Below are positions 19,915-26,265 of a DNA stretch of 35,013 nt, piece by piece (position 1 is the first letter of the stretch; each line of letters opens with the position of its first letter). This stretch comes from Caldilineales bacterium. GTDB taxonomy: Bacteria > Chloroflexota > Anaerolineae > J102. The stretch is taken from NCBI GenBank assembly GCA_013360575.1, contig JABWBG010000008.1, positions 1 through 35,013 on the forward strand. The letters are read 5' to 3'. The notes below the pieces were generated by a model. The model made no database searches. It saw only the letters and a program-made list of their open reading frames with translations, and was not told the origin of the DNA. The translations under genes and the position numbers were made by a program.

Positions 19915-20965
19915 ACCCTCCCAAACTGCGCGCCATTGGGACAGCGACCCCTGGAACACCGCAGACATCCTCTTTTGGACGCAACTGCCAGCCGTCCAGC
20001 GCCGCCAGGCGGTGAAGGAGAGCGGGCGCGTCGACGGCAATTGGGTCACTCATACGCTGCAAACCCACCTGGCCGGACATCTGCCGTTGGGGCGCTGCCT
20101 GAGTCTGGGCTGCGGGCGCGGTCGTGTCGAGCGGCAGTGGGCGGAGCAACAGGCTTTCCTGGCCTGCGACGCCTACGACATCTCGCCGGCGTCCATCGCC
20201 GATGCGGCCCAAGAAGCCAGCAGGGCCGGCTATGATCACATCCATTACGCCGTGGCCGATATCAACCAGATCGACCTGCCCCCGGCCTGGTATGACGCAG
20301 TGTGGGCCGCCGGGGCAGTGCATCACTTCGACCGGCTGGAGCACGTCTTCGCCCAGGTGGCGCAGGCGCTCAAGCCCGGCGGCCTCTTCATCCTCAACGA
20401 ATACGTCGGCCCCAGCCGCTTCCAGTTCCCGCCCGCCCAACGCCAGGCCATCCAGGCCTGCCTCGACCTGCTGCCGCCGGCCTATCGCCAACTCTCAGCA
20501 CAGGTGGCGCAGGCCAGGCTGTCAGGCGGGGGAAAACAACATCTTTTGCCGCCCGGTCTGCATCGACGCCTGCTGGACAAATGGCGCGATGGCGATCTGC
20601 TGGCGGCCGTGGGCCGGCGACTCCGTCTGTTGCGGGCAGCCCGCGCCGGCGTCGCCCTGGAGAAGAGCACGGCCAACCTGCCCACCGCCCGCTCGGTCAT
20701 CGCCGTGGACCCCTCCGAGGCAGTGCGCTCAGCCGAGATCGTGCCGCTGCTTCGGCAGCACTTCGACATCCTGGAATACAAGCCCCTGGGCGGGACCATC
20801 CTGCAGTTCCTGCTGGCCGACATCGCCGGCAACTTCCAGCAGGACGAGACCGGCGCCCGGCTGCTGGAAATGCTCTTCGCCATCGAGGACGCGCTGATCG
20901 ATGCCGGCCATATCGAGAGCGACTTCGCCTACATCGTGGCCGCGCCAAAAGCGTCTGCCGGGTAG
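19907..20965 (+). CDS. Class I SAM-dependent methyltransferase
   Basis: The 352-residue protein has methyltransferase motif I as CLSLGCGRGRVER (about residues 64-76), an acidic residue after the next strand (CDAYDISP), WYDAVWAAGAVHHF as motif IV and ALKPGGLFILNEYVG as the post-motif. It would methylate a small substrate, most likely a sugar of the glycan. With the Wzt C-terminal domain in the same locus it could make a chain-terminating cap, which is an inference. The C-terminal 150 residues are less typical. The stop is followed after 2 nt by the first GT-tail remnant. Confidence 0.88.
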   Translation: MSEPSQTARHWDSDPWNTADILFWTQLPAVQRRQAVKESGRVDGNWVTHTLQTHLAGHLPLGRCLSLGCGRGRVERQWAEQQAFLACDAYDISPASIADAAQEASRAGYDHIHYAVADINQIDLPPAWYDAVWAAGAVHHFDRLEHVFAQVAQALKPGGLFILNEYVGPSRFQFPPAQRQAIQACLDLLPPAYRQLSAQVAQARLSGGGKQHLLPPGLHRRLLDKWRDGDLLAAVGRRLRLLRAARAGVALEKSTANLPTARSVIAVDPSEAVRSAEIVPLLRQHFDILEYKPLGGTILQFLLADIAGNFQQDETGARLLEMLFAIEDALIDAGHIESDFAYIVAAPKASAG

Positions 20966-20967
20966 GC

Positions 20968-21059
20968 TGGGACGCCATCGCCCGGCGCTGCACGGCCCTG
21001 GTGGAGGAGAGGGCCCAGGCGCAACGTGCCTTGTCGCCTGGCGGCATTTGAGGTATACT
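20968..21059 (+). repeat. GT4-tail + promoter unit R1
   Basis: The unit reads WDAIARRCTALVEERAQ in an open frame up to a TGA at 21049, then a promoter. It matches the C-terminus of the GT4 at 18700 (WDAIGRRFAALVEQ). Its central block is shared base for base with R2 and nearly so with R3. No start codon or upstream GT sequence is attached, and it begins 2 nt after the methyltransferase stop. Confidence 0.85.
21031..21059 (+). promoter_or_regulatory. Promoter P1 for the RHH/PIN module
   Basis: TTGTCG, 17 nt, TATACT. The -10 fits sigma-70-type consensus well and the spacing is ideal. It lies 126 nt before the antitoxin start. A palindrome CGATCT-N5-AGATCG at 21071-21087 just downstream could be an operator for autoregulation. 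Confidence 0.65.
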
Positions 21060-21184
21060 TTGAGCGACACCGATCTGAACGAGATCGCTGTTTGAACGGC
21101 GTCTTGGTGAGATATCCACGATTTTGTCAGGAGCCTCCGTGGTTGCCCGATATCCCAGGCTAGCATGACCAGGAGCATTGCACC

Positions 21185-21412
21185 ATGAAGACGATTGTTA
21201 TAGATTTACCCGAGCGTATAACAACAGAGATCGGCGCACTGGTGGACAACGGCTGGTTTGCCAACGAAACCGAGATCATCCAGACAGCGTTGTGGGAATT
21301 CATGCGCCGCAACCGCTTTGCGTTGGCGGAGCAGTTCCAACGGGCCGACATTGCCTGGGCCTTGCAGCAGCATCGCAACCACCGGCAAAGCCAGGAAGCC
21401 AGCGCGCCGTGA
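21185..21412 (+). CDS. Ribbon-helix-helix antitoxin (CopG-like)
   Basis: The 75-residue protein begins KTIVIDLPERITTEIGALVD, a short beta-strand followed by helix, then WFANETEIIQTALWEFM, the second helix pair of a ribbon-helix-helix fold. The polar tail (LQQHRNHRQSQEAS) is likely the disordered toxin-binding part. Its TGA overlaps the start of the PIN gene (TGATG), the usual TA arrangement. It would neutralise the PIN protein and repress P1; this follows from family behaviour, not from a visible residue. Confidence 0.82.
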   Translation: MKTIVIDLPERITTEIGALVDNGWFANETEIIQTALWEFMRRNRFALAEQFQRADIAWALQQHRNHRQSQEASAP

Positions 21413-21903
21413 TGCGTGCTGTAACTGACACAGGGCCGCTCTTGCACCTGACTGAGGCCGCTGCCCTGGAGTTGCTTCGGCTGGTGGGCGATCTGCATGT
21501 GCCGCCTGAGGTGATGGCAGAAATGGCCTATCACCGGATGGATTGGTCGCTGCCTGACTGGATCACGCTCGACATCCTGGCGCCGGCCTTTGCGGCCGAT
21601 GCCGAAGCGTGGCAGCAAGCCGGTCTGCTGGACGCCGGGGAGGCGGAAGCTATCGCGTTGGCGCGTCAGATTGATGCCGAGTGGCTTTTGACCGATGATA
21701 CCGCAGCGCGGCTGTTTGCTCAGGAACTCGGCATCGAAGTGCATGGCTCCCTGGGCGTCGTGCTGTGGGCGGCCGCAGTCGGTCACTTGGAACGCCCAGT
21801 TGCCGAGCACGTCTTGACGCAACTGGCGCCTCCTCTTTGTGGATCTCGCGCCGGGTCCTGGCTGAAGCGCGTGCAGCCTTGGACGAAATCTTCGCTCCCC
21901 TGA
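21412..21903 (+). CDS. PIN-domain toxin-like nuclease (DUF3368)
   Basis: This 163-residue protein starts MRAVTDTGPLLHL with the first metal-binding Asp. The central acidic site LLDAGEAEAIALA and LLTDDTAARLFAQ follow, giving the PIN-fold acidic cluster. The sequence HGSLGVVLWAA is a DUF3368 hallmark. PIN toxins cleave RNA in a metal-dependent manner. The ATG at 21412 overlaps the antitoxin stop and directly precedes the family start. All acidic positions appear intact. The last ~20 residues look atypical. Confidence 0.85.
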   Translation: MRAVTDTGPLLHLTEAAALELLRLVGDLHVPPEVMAEMAYHRMDWSLPDWITLDILAPAFAADAEAWQQAGLLDAGEAEAIALARQIDAEWLLTDDTAARLFAQELGIEVHGSLGVVLWAAAVGHLERPVAEHVLTQLAPPLCGSRAGSWLKRVQPWTKSSLP

Positions 21904-21926
21904 GCTGAGCTGTAACACTTGCCACT

Positions 21927-22040
21927 TGGTCGAGCAGCGCTACGACCGTCACGCCATCGCCCGGCGCTGCACGGCCCTGGTGGAGGAGACAGCGCAAGCG
22001 TGAGGTCCCCTTTGTCGCTTGTTGGCAGTTGAGGTAAAAT
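21927..22040 (+). repeat. GT4-tail + promoter unit R2
   Basis: The open frame LVEQRYDRHAIARRCTALVEE ends in TGA soon after (AQA-stop). It is the longest remnant at its 5' side, matching LVEERYDWDAIGRRFAALVE of the 18700 gene. A promoter and the hicA start follow. In-frame stops upstream (21906) leave no start codon except TTG, so it is not an independent gene. Confidence 0.85.
22012..22040 (+). promoter_or_regulatory. Promoter P2 for hicAB
   Basis: TTGTCG, 17 nt, TAAAAT. The -10 ends 11 nt before the hicA ATG at 22052, leaving a very short leader with GGAG as ribosome binding site. Confidence 0.65.
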
Positions 22041-22051
22041 GGGAGCAACTT

Positions 22052-22306
22052 ATGAATCGCACTCATCGAAGAACGCTGGAAGCGATCTTTTCTACGCCAG
22101 TTCCTGCGAATTTGGAGTGGCGCAAGATCGAGGCGCTGCTGGTTGCGCTGGGTGCAGAGACTGTGTAAGGAGCCGGCTCGCGGGTGGCGTTCGTGCTCAA
22201 CGGCAAGCGGGCTGACTTCCACCGTCCGCATTCGGGCAAGGAAGCTAAACGCTATCAGGTGCGCGCCATGCGTGAATTCCTGGAGATGGCTGGGATCCAA
22301 CCATGA
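22052..22306 (+). pseudogene. hicA: HicA-type toxin inactivated by an in-frame nonsense codon
   Basis: The frame encodes 84 codons of a HicA-family mRNA interferase: MNRTHRRTLEAIFSTPVPAN, then EWRKIEALLVALGAETV, a TAA at 22166-22168, then GAGSRVAFVLNGKRADFHRP and an intact C-terminus ending AGIQP before the true TGA. Relatives carry Glu before GAGS, so one G-to-T change (GAA to TAA) explains the stop. The conserved FHRPH part, including the likely catalytic His, lies after it. The end overlaps hicB (ATGA). Without suppression only 38 residues are made, which should be inactive; the antitoxin gene is preserved. Confidence 0.85.
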
Positions 22307-22662
22307 CAAAACAACTGACTTACAAAGGTTATTCGGCGACGGTTGAGTTTGACTTAGAGGACCGCCTGTTTTTTGGTCGTGTGAACGGCATCAGCGACAT
22401 CGTCACATTTCATGGCGACAGTGCAGATGAGTTGATTCAGGCCTTCGAGCAAGCTGTGGATGGCTATCTGGCTATGTCCGAGCAACTGGGGCGTGCGCCG
22501 CAGTCGCCGCATGTGCGCCGCATTGTCGTGCGGGTACCGCCGGATGTTCACGCACGCGCCGCCGCGTTGGCGCAAATCGAAGGCAAGAGTCTGGACCTCT
22601 GGGCGCAGGAGGTCTTGGTGCAGGCAACCAGCCGTCCTCACCCAATGGTCGCTGCGCCTTGA
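22303..22662 (+). CDS. hicB: HicB-family antitoxin
   Basis: The 119-residue protein has the HicB N-terminal partial RNase H-like fold (TYKGYSATVEFDLEDRLFFG, ISDIVTFHGDSADELIQAF, AVDGYLAMSEQLG) and a C-terminal ribbon-helix-helix region (RIVVRVPPDVHARAAALA). This is the long HicB type that pairs with this HicA type. It is translationally coupled to the hicA remnant. With the toxin broken it may be an orphan regulator or could counter related HicA proteins such as the one at 28578. Confidence 0.88.
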   Translation: MTKQLTYKGYSATVEFDLEDRLFFGRVNGISDIVTFHGDSADELIQAFEQAVDGYLAMSEQLGRAPQSPHVRRIVVRVPPDVHARAAALAQIEGKSLDLWAQEVLVQATSRPHPMVAAP

Positions 22663-22775
22663 AAGCATCTGGCTGCTGCGGCAACGCACCAACCAGCCCT
22701 TCCCACGGGACAGCATCGGCGCCTCCTCAATCCGAAAATCCGTGATATTCGCGGGCAAGCCCCCGACAGGTCAGC

Positions 22776-22873
22776 CCCGACTGGCACGCCATCAGCCGGC
22801 GCTGCACGGCCCTGGTGGAGGAGAGGGCAGCTCATCGCCGGATGTTGGCGGCAGCCCAGGATTGAAGTACAAT
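22776..22873 (+). repeat. GT4-tail + promoter unit R3
   Basis: The open frame PDWHAISRRCTALVEERA continues to a TGA at 22862. The block from GCGCTGCACG to GGTGGAGGAG is identical to that in R1 and R2. A promoter lies across the end of the frame. The 113 nt between hicB and R3 hold nothing I recognise. Confidence 0.83.
22845..22873 (+). promoter_or_regulatory. Promoter P3 for the antitoxin/RelE tandem
   Basis: TTGGCG, 17 nt, TACAAT, 35 nt before the antitoxin start. A good ribosome binding site, GGAGG, lies at 22899-22903. It probably drives all four small genes up to 23777, since no other promoter is visible between them. Confidence 0.6.
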
Positions 22874-22908
22874 AGGCGCAGTGCTTTCAGTATTGATGGA
22901 GGTTCAAA

Positions 22909-23130
22909 ATGCATGTGTTTGATGTGTTGGACAAGACCCAGTTCGTGGTGGATGCCCGCGGTGCCAGGCAAGCCGTGCTGGTTGATTATCGTCTGTGGGA
23001 AGAGCTTCTCGCCCTGCTGGAGGATCGGGAGGATGCTGATGAAATCCGGCGCCTCCGGGAAGCCGGAGAAGAAGCCATCTCCTGGGACCAGGCCAAGGCG
23101 GAGCTGCGCGCTGAGGGGCTAGATGTATAG
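22909..23130 (+). CDS. Phd/YefM-like antitoxin
   Basis: The 73-residue protein runs FDVLDKTQFVVDARGARQAVLVDYRLWEELLALLED, then an acidic helix and ISWDQAKAELRAEGLDV. The tail is typical of antitoxins of RelE-type toxins. GGAGG precedes the ATG by 5 nt. Its TAG overlaps the start of the truncated RelE by 8 nt. It may be an orphan because its partner lacks the catalytic part, or it may bind the full RelE at 23475. Confidence 0.78.
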   Translation: MHVFDVLDKTQFVVDARGARQAVLVDYRLWEELLALLEDREDADEIRRLREAGEEAISWDQAKAELRAEGLDV

Positions 23131-23257
23131 TGTTCGCGTCCTGCGTCAGGCTGTCAAGGATATCGCCAGCTTACCCCGAGAATATGCCAGACTGATCACG
23201 GAGCACATCGACCGGCTCCGGGAAAACCCTCGTCCACCGGCAGAGGTGAATGTATGA
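23123..23257 (+). pseudogene. Truncated RelE/ParE-type toxin
   Basis: Only 44 residues remain: MYSVRVLRQAVKDIASLPRE, a helical middle, and RLRENPRPP. This is the N-terminal half of a RelE-fold toxin, which is normally about 85-100 residues. The RelE beta-sheet with the basic and catalytic residues (compare RLRLDKWRVVYAI in the gene at 23475) is missing. The frame changes after NPRPP into AEVNV-stop, and the TGA overlaps the next antitoxin ATG. The join looks like a deletion or recombination between two TA operons. Confidence 0.82.
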
Positions 23258-23478
23258 TCGCAACAGAAGCCTTACAGACCGTTCAATTTGTGACCGTCAA
23301 GGGGAGACGCTTTGCCGTGCTCGACGCCGAAGACTGGGAAGCGCTCGTCTCGTGGGTAGAGGATCTGGAGGATACCCAGATTGCGCGAACCGCGTTTGCC
23401 GAGTTGAACGCTGCCGGCGGAGATCGCCAGCGGGCCGGCTGGCTGGCGTGGGATGAGGTGGAAAAGGAGTTAGCGTGA
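23254..23478 (+). CDS. Phd/YefM-like antitoxin, second of tandem
   Basis: The 74-residue protein has TVQFVTVKGRRFAVLDAEDWEALVSWVEDLED, aligning with the antitoxin at 22909, and an acidic tail with WLAWDEVEKELA. It has no promoter or good ribosome binding site of its own. Translation appears to depend on coupling to the truncated RelE through the ATGA overlap. Its stop overlaps the GTG of the following toxin. Confidence 0.78.
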   Translation: MIATEALQTVQFVTVKGRRFAVLDAEDWEALVSWVEDLEDTQIARTAFAELNAAGGDRQRAGWLAWDEVEKELA

Positions 23479-23777
23479 CCCCTTACCAGGTCTTCATCAC
23501 GCCGCGTGCCCTGAAGGAGGCGAAAGAGCTGCCGGGCCATATGCGGCAGCGCATCCGGCGGGCAATCCCAGCCTTGGCGGATGATCCTCGCCCTGCTAAC
23601 AGCAAAGAACTGGACGTGCGGGGGCTGGCGCAAGAAGTACGCCGGCTCAGGCTGGACAAGTGGCGGGTGGTCTATGCCATTACCGAAGTGGATAACATCG
23701 TAGATATACTGGCCGTGCGCAAACGCCCACCCTATGACTATGGGGATCTGAACGCGCTGCTCGGCGACCTTTTGTGA
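23475..23777 (+). CDS. RelE-type mRNA interferase toxin
   Basis: This 100-residue protein is full length: YQVFITPRALKEAKELPGHMRQ, DDPRPANSKELDV, then RLRLDKWRVVYAI and DILAVRKRPPYDYGDL. Those strands and basic residues are the conserved RelE core. RelE toxins bind the ribosomal A site and cleave mRNA. The start is GTG at 23475, inside GTGA with the antitoxin stop and preceded by AAAAGGAG. It is the only intact toxin of the tandem. Confidence 0.87.
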   Translation: MTPYQVFITPRALKEAKELPGHMRQRIRRAIPALADDPRPANSKELDVRGLAQEVRRLRLDKWRVVYAITEVDNIVDILAVRKRPPYDYGDLNALLGDLL

Positions 23778-23840
23778 TCTCTAGAGCGCGACAGAGCCTC
23801 TTGGACAGTACAGGTCTGCCCCAGCGTCAGCTCGCCCCCG

Positions 23841-23950
23841 TTTGAGCAGCGCTACGCCTGGCACGCCACCGCCCGGCGCCTCGCGGCCCTGGTGGAGGAG
23901 AGGGTGGCAACGCGCCGTCCCTTGTCACGCAATGGGTCTTGAGGTAGAAT
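23841..23950 (+). repeat. GT4-tail + promoter unit R4
   Basis: The open frame FEQRYAWHATARRLAALVEE runs on to a TGA at 23940. It is the most diverged copy (RLAALVEE rather than RCTALVEE) and closer to ordinary GT4 C-termini than R1-R3. A promoter follows and then the MNT/HEPN operon. Confidence 0.83.
23922..23950 (+). promoter_or_regulatory. Promoter P4 for the MNT/HEPN module
   Basis: TTGTCA, 17 nt, TAGAAT. The -35 is the best match of the four to TTGACA. Transcription would start close to the small frame at 23961. Confidence 0.65.
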
Positions 23951-23960
23951 GACAACTGAG

Positions 23961-24029
23961 ATGAACTGTAACATCGAGTTTTGCGACGACCTATTGTTGT
24001 TGCCTGAGTTTGGTGCGCGCAAGAGGTGA
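23961..24029 (+). CDS. Possible 22-codon leader frame before MNT
   Basis: ATG to TGA encodes MNCNIEFCDDLLLLPEFGARKR, cut here at 22 residues by its stop, 3 nt before the MNT start. It begins 10 nt after the P4 -10 box and has only a weak ribosome binding site. It could be a translated leader or simply leader RNA; no similarity is recognised. Confidence 0.25.
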   Translation: MNCNIEFCDDLLLLPEFGARKR

Positions 24030-24032
24030 CTG

Positions 24033-24374
24033 ATGATGACAAACTATCTTCCAGAGATCGTTGCTCAATTGCGGCCAATCGACCCGGCCAAGATTATCTT
24101 GTTTGGCAGCCAGGCCAGCGGCGCCGCAGACGAGGCTAGCGATTTTGACCTGCTCGTGGTTCTGAGCGACGACCGGTTACCGGCCACGCATCGTGAGAAG
24201 GAGGACGCATATCTCAAGGTTGCTCGCCTGCTCCGCGATATACGCCGCAGGATGCCTGTGGATCTGATCGTCCATACGCAGCCGATGCACCGCAAGTTTA
24301 TCGAAATGAACAGCCTTTTTGCCCGCAAGGTCTTGGAGGAAGGCATTGTGCTCTATGAAGCCGACAACACATGA
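24033..24374 (+). CDS. mntA: Minimal nucleotidyltransferase antitoxin (MntA-like)
   Basis: The 113-residue protein carries the polymerase-beta-type motif GS-X10-DXD exactly (FGSQASGAADEASDFD, about residues 27-42) and a third acidic position in MPVDLIVH. In the HepT-MntA TA family such proteins add AMP to the HEPN toxin and so neutralise it. All catalytic residues are present. Two adjacent ATG codons (24033, 24036) are possible. It overlaps the HEPN gene by 20 nt, which supports a two-gene operon. Confidence 0.88.
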   Translation: MMTNYLPEIVAQLRPIDPAKIILFGSQASGAADEASDFDLLVVLSDDRLPATHREKEDAYLKVARLLRDIRRRMPVDLIVHTQPMHRKFIEMNSLFARKVLEEGIVLYEADNT

Positions 24375-24747
24375 GTGGCTGACGAGGGCAGCAGAAGACT
24401 TGACGGCAGCACAATTGCTTCTTGCGCGGCCAGATCTCACCAATGTGGTTACCTTTCATGCCCAACAAGCAGTGGAGAAGGCGCTGAAAGCGGTGATCGA
24501 AGAGCTGGACCTTGGTTTTGTGAGAACGCATAGCCTGACGCGACTGTACGAACTGGTTCGCCCTCACTATCCGGTCATCGGCGATATGGACACGCTCGAT
24601 CGCCTGGATGCTGTCTATATCGAAGCGCGTTATCCAGGCGACATGGGATTGCTGTCCACTGGCAAGCCGACCTCAGACGAAGCCGCCGACCTGCTTGGCT
24701 TCGCTAACGACGTCTTTCAGCGACTTCATACCGGTCTTCAAGGCTAG
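24355..24747 (+). CDS. HEPN-domain protein, partner of MNT (HepT-like)
   Basis: The 130-residue, mostly helical protein has HEWLTRAAEDLTAAQLLL, TFHAQQAVEKALKAVI, RTHSLTRLYELV and VYIEARYPGD, the conserved blocks of the HEPN family that pairs with MNT proteins. I do not see the classical R-X4-6-H RNase motif, so ribonuclease activity is uncertain; the RTH and ARYP positions are the best-conserved polar sites. The ATG at 24355 is the family start. After its stop, 108 nt of C/A-rich sequence precede the next gene. Confidence 0.82.
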   Translation: MKPTTHEWLTRAAEDLTAAQLLLARPDLTNVVTFHAQQAVEKALKAVIEELDLGFVRTHSLTRLYELVRPHYPVIGDMDTLDRLDAVYIEARYPGDMGLLSTGKPTSDEAADLLGFANDVFQRLHTGLQG

Positions 24748-24855
24748 GGCGGCATGCGTGCGCCCTTGCCAAGGTGAGCGCCGAGGAGATCGAGAACCGA
24801 GGCTGGCCCCGGTGCTGGAAGCATTGACAGGACAACCAACCCACCAACCCACCCC

Positions 24856-26265
24856 ATGCTCACCACCCTCCTGCGTGACCGCTCCCGTCCATCCGAACTG
24901 CTAAGCGCCGCCGTCGTCCTGGCCGTGCTGGCCCTGGCCTTCCTGCTGGGCCAGCGCGCCTCGCCGTTGTGGCTGGGGCTGCTTCTGGCGGCAGTGGGCG
25001 GGCTGCTTTTGCTGGCCCGCCCGGCGTTGGGCCTCTTCGCCCTGGTATTGGCCGCCCTGCTCCTGCCGGTGGAGATCGGCACCGGCACCGAGGTCAGGCT
25101 CAACCCGGTCACCCTGCTGATCCCGGCCGTGGCCGCGCTCTGGCTGCTGGACCAGATGCGCCGCGGCCGCATTCGGGTCGTTGCCTCAGCCGCCAACCGG
25201 CCCCTGCTCCTCTTCCTGGCTGCCGGTCTGCTTTCCTTGCTGGTAGGCCGCGCCACCTGGGACTCCACCGTGCCGGTCAGCAACAGTTTCCTGCTGGTGC
25301 AGTTGGCGCAGTGGGCCATCTTCGCCTTCTCTGCCCTGGCCTTCTGGCTGACGGCCAACCTGATCCCAGACGAGAAGAGCCTCTGGCGGCTGACCGCCCT
25401 CTTCCTGCTGGTGGGGGGCGGGGTGGCCCTGGTGCGCCTGGTTCCCGGCCTGGGGGGATGGGTGGGCCAGTTCACCACCATCGCCTTCGTGCGCGCCTCC
25501 TTCTGGGTGCTGCTGGCCGGGCTGGCTGGCGGGCAACTGCTGTGGAACGACCGTCTCTCCACCGGCTGGCGTCTCTTCCTGGCCGGCGCGCTGCTGGCCA
25601 GCCTGGTCTACGCCTTTGTGCAGCAGCAGGAGGCCGCCTCCAACTGGGTGGGACTGGCCGCGGTGGGGGGGGTGTTGGTCTGGCTGCGCTTCCCCCGCCT
25701 GCGCGGCCCTATCGTGGCCCTGTTCCTGATCCTGGCAGCCATCGGCGTCATCTTCCCCACCGTCTACAATTTCGCCGGCGGCGACGAGGAATGGTTCGAG
25801 AGCGGCGGTTCCCGCCTGGCGCTTATCGGCCGGGTCATCGATGTGACCCTGCGCAATCCGGTCACCGGGCTGGGCCCGGCCGCCTACCGTCCCTATGCCA
25901 ACATGACCCCTCTGGTCTACGAGCATATCTTTTGGGTCGATCCCCGTATCAGCTCGCACAATAACTACGTGGATCTCTTTGCCCATGGCGGCCTTTTGGG
26001 GCTGCTTCTCTTCTTCTGGTTCGCGGCCGAAATCGCCCGGTTGGGCGCGCGGCTGCGCCAACGCTACCCGGCAGGCTTGGCCGCAGCCTATGTCAACGGC
26101 GTGTTGGCCGTGGGCGCCGGCAGCCTGGTGATCATGCTCCTGGCAGATTGGATCCTGCCCTTCGTCTACAACATCGGCTTCCCCGGCTTCCAGGCCAGTG
26201 TGCTGGTCTGGCTGTTCTTGGGAGGTTTTGTATCATTGGAGCGAGTCTTCCATGAAAACGTGTAA
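24856..26265 (+). CDS. O-antigen polymerase/ligase-like membrane protein (Wzy/WaaL family)
   Basis: The 469-residue protein has about ten to twelve predicted membrane helices and a large extracytoplasmic loop at about 300-370. That loop includes VTGLGPAAYRPYAN and SSHNNYVDLFAHGGLLGLL, the Wzy_C/WaaL signature with its conserved His. Such proteins polymerise lipid-linked repeat units or transfer the finished glycan to an acceptor. With an ABC exporter also present, a ligase role is as likely as a polymerase role. The ATG at 24856 follows a run of CCAACC-type repeats. Its last ~15 codons become AT-rich and overlap the next gene by 14 nt. Confidence 0.86.
   Translation: MLTTLLRDRSRPSELLSAAVVLAVLALAFLLGQRASPLWLGLLLAAVGGLLLLARPALGLFALVLAALLLPVEIGTGTEVRLNPVTLLIPAVAALWLLDQMRRGRIRVVASAANRPLLLFLAAGLLSLLVGRATWDSTVPVSNSFLLVQLAQWAIFAFSALAFWLTANLIPDEKSLWRLTALFLLVGGGVALVRLVPGLGGWVGQFTTIAFVRASFWVLLAGLAGGQLLWNDRLSTGWRLFLAGALLASLVYAFVQQQEAASNWVGLAAVGGVLVWLRFPRLRGPIVALFLILAAIGVIFPTVYNFAGGDEEWFESGGSRLALIGRVIDVTLRNPVTGLGPAAYRPYANMTPLVYEHIFWVDPRISSHNNYVDLFAHGGLLGLLLFFWFAAEIARLGARLRQRYPAGLAAAYVNGVLAVGAGSLVIMLLADWILPFVYNIGFPGFQASVLVWLFLGGFVSLERVFHENV

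Noticed and set aside
21927-22008. The GT-tail remnants as small independent genes
   Set aside because: No proper start codon or ribosome binding site precedes the frames; they match only the last ~25 residues of GT4 proteins.
20968-23950. CRISPR array or integron attC sites as explanation of the repeated units
   Set aside because: The spacing is 0.8-1.1 kb with genes between, the units are diverged and carry coding sequence. No RYYYAAC/GTTRRRY boxes, integrase or cas genes are seen.
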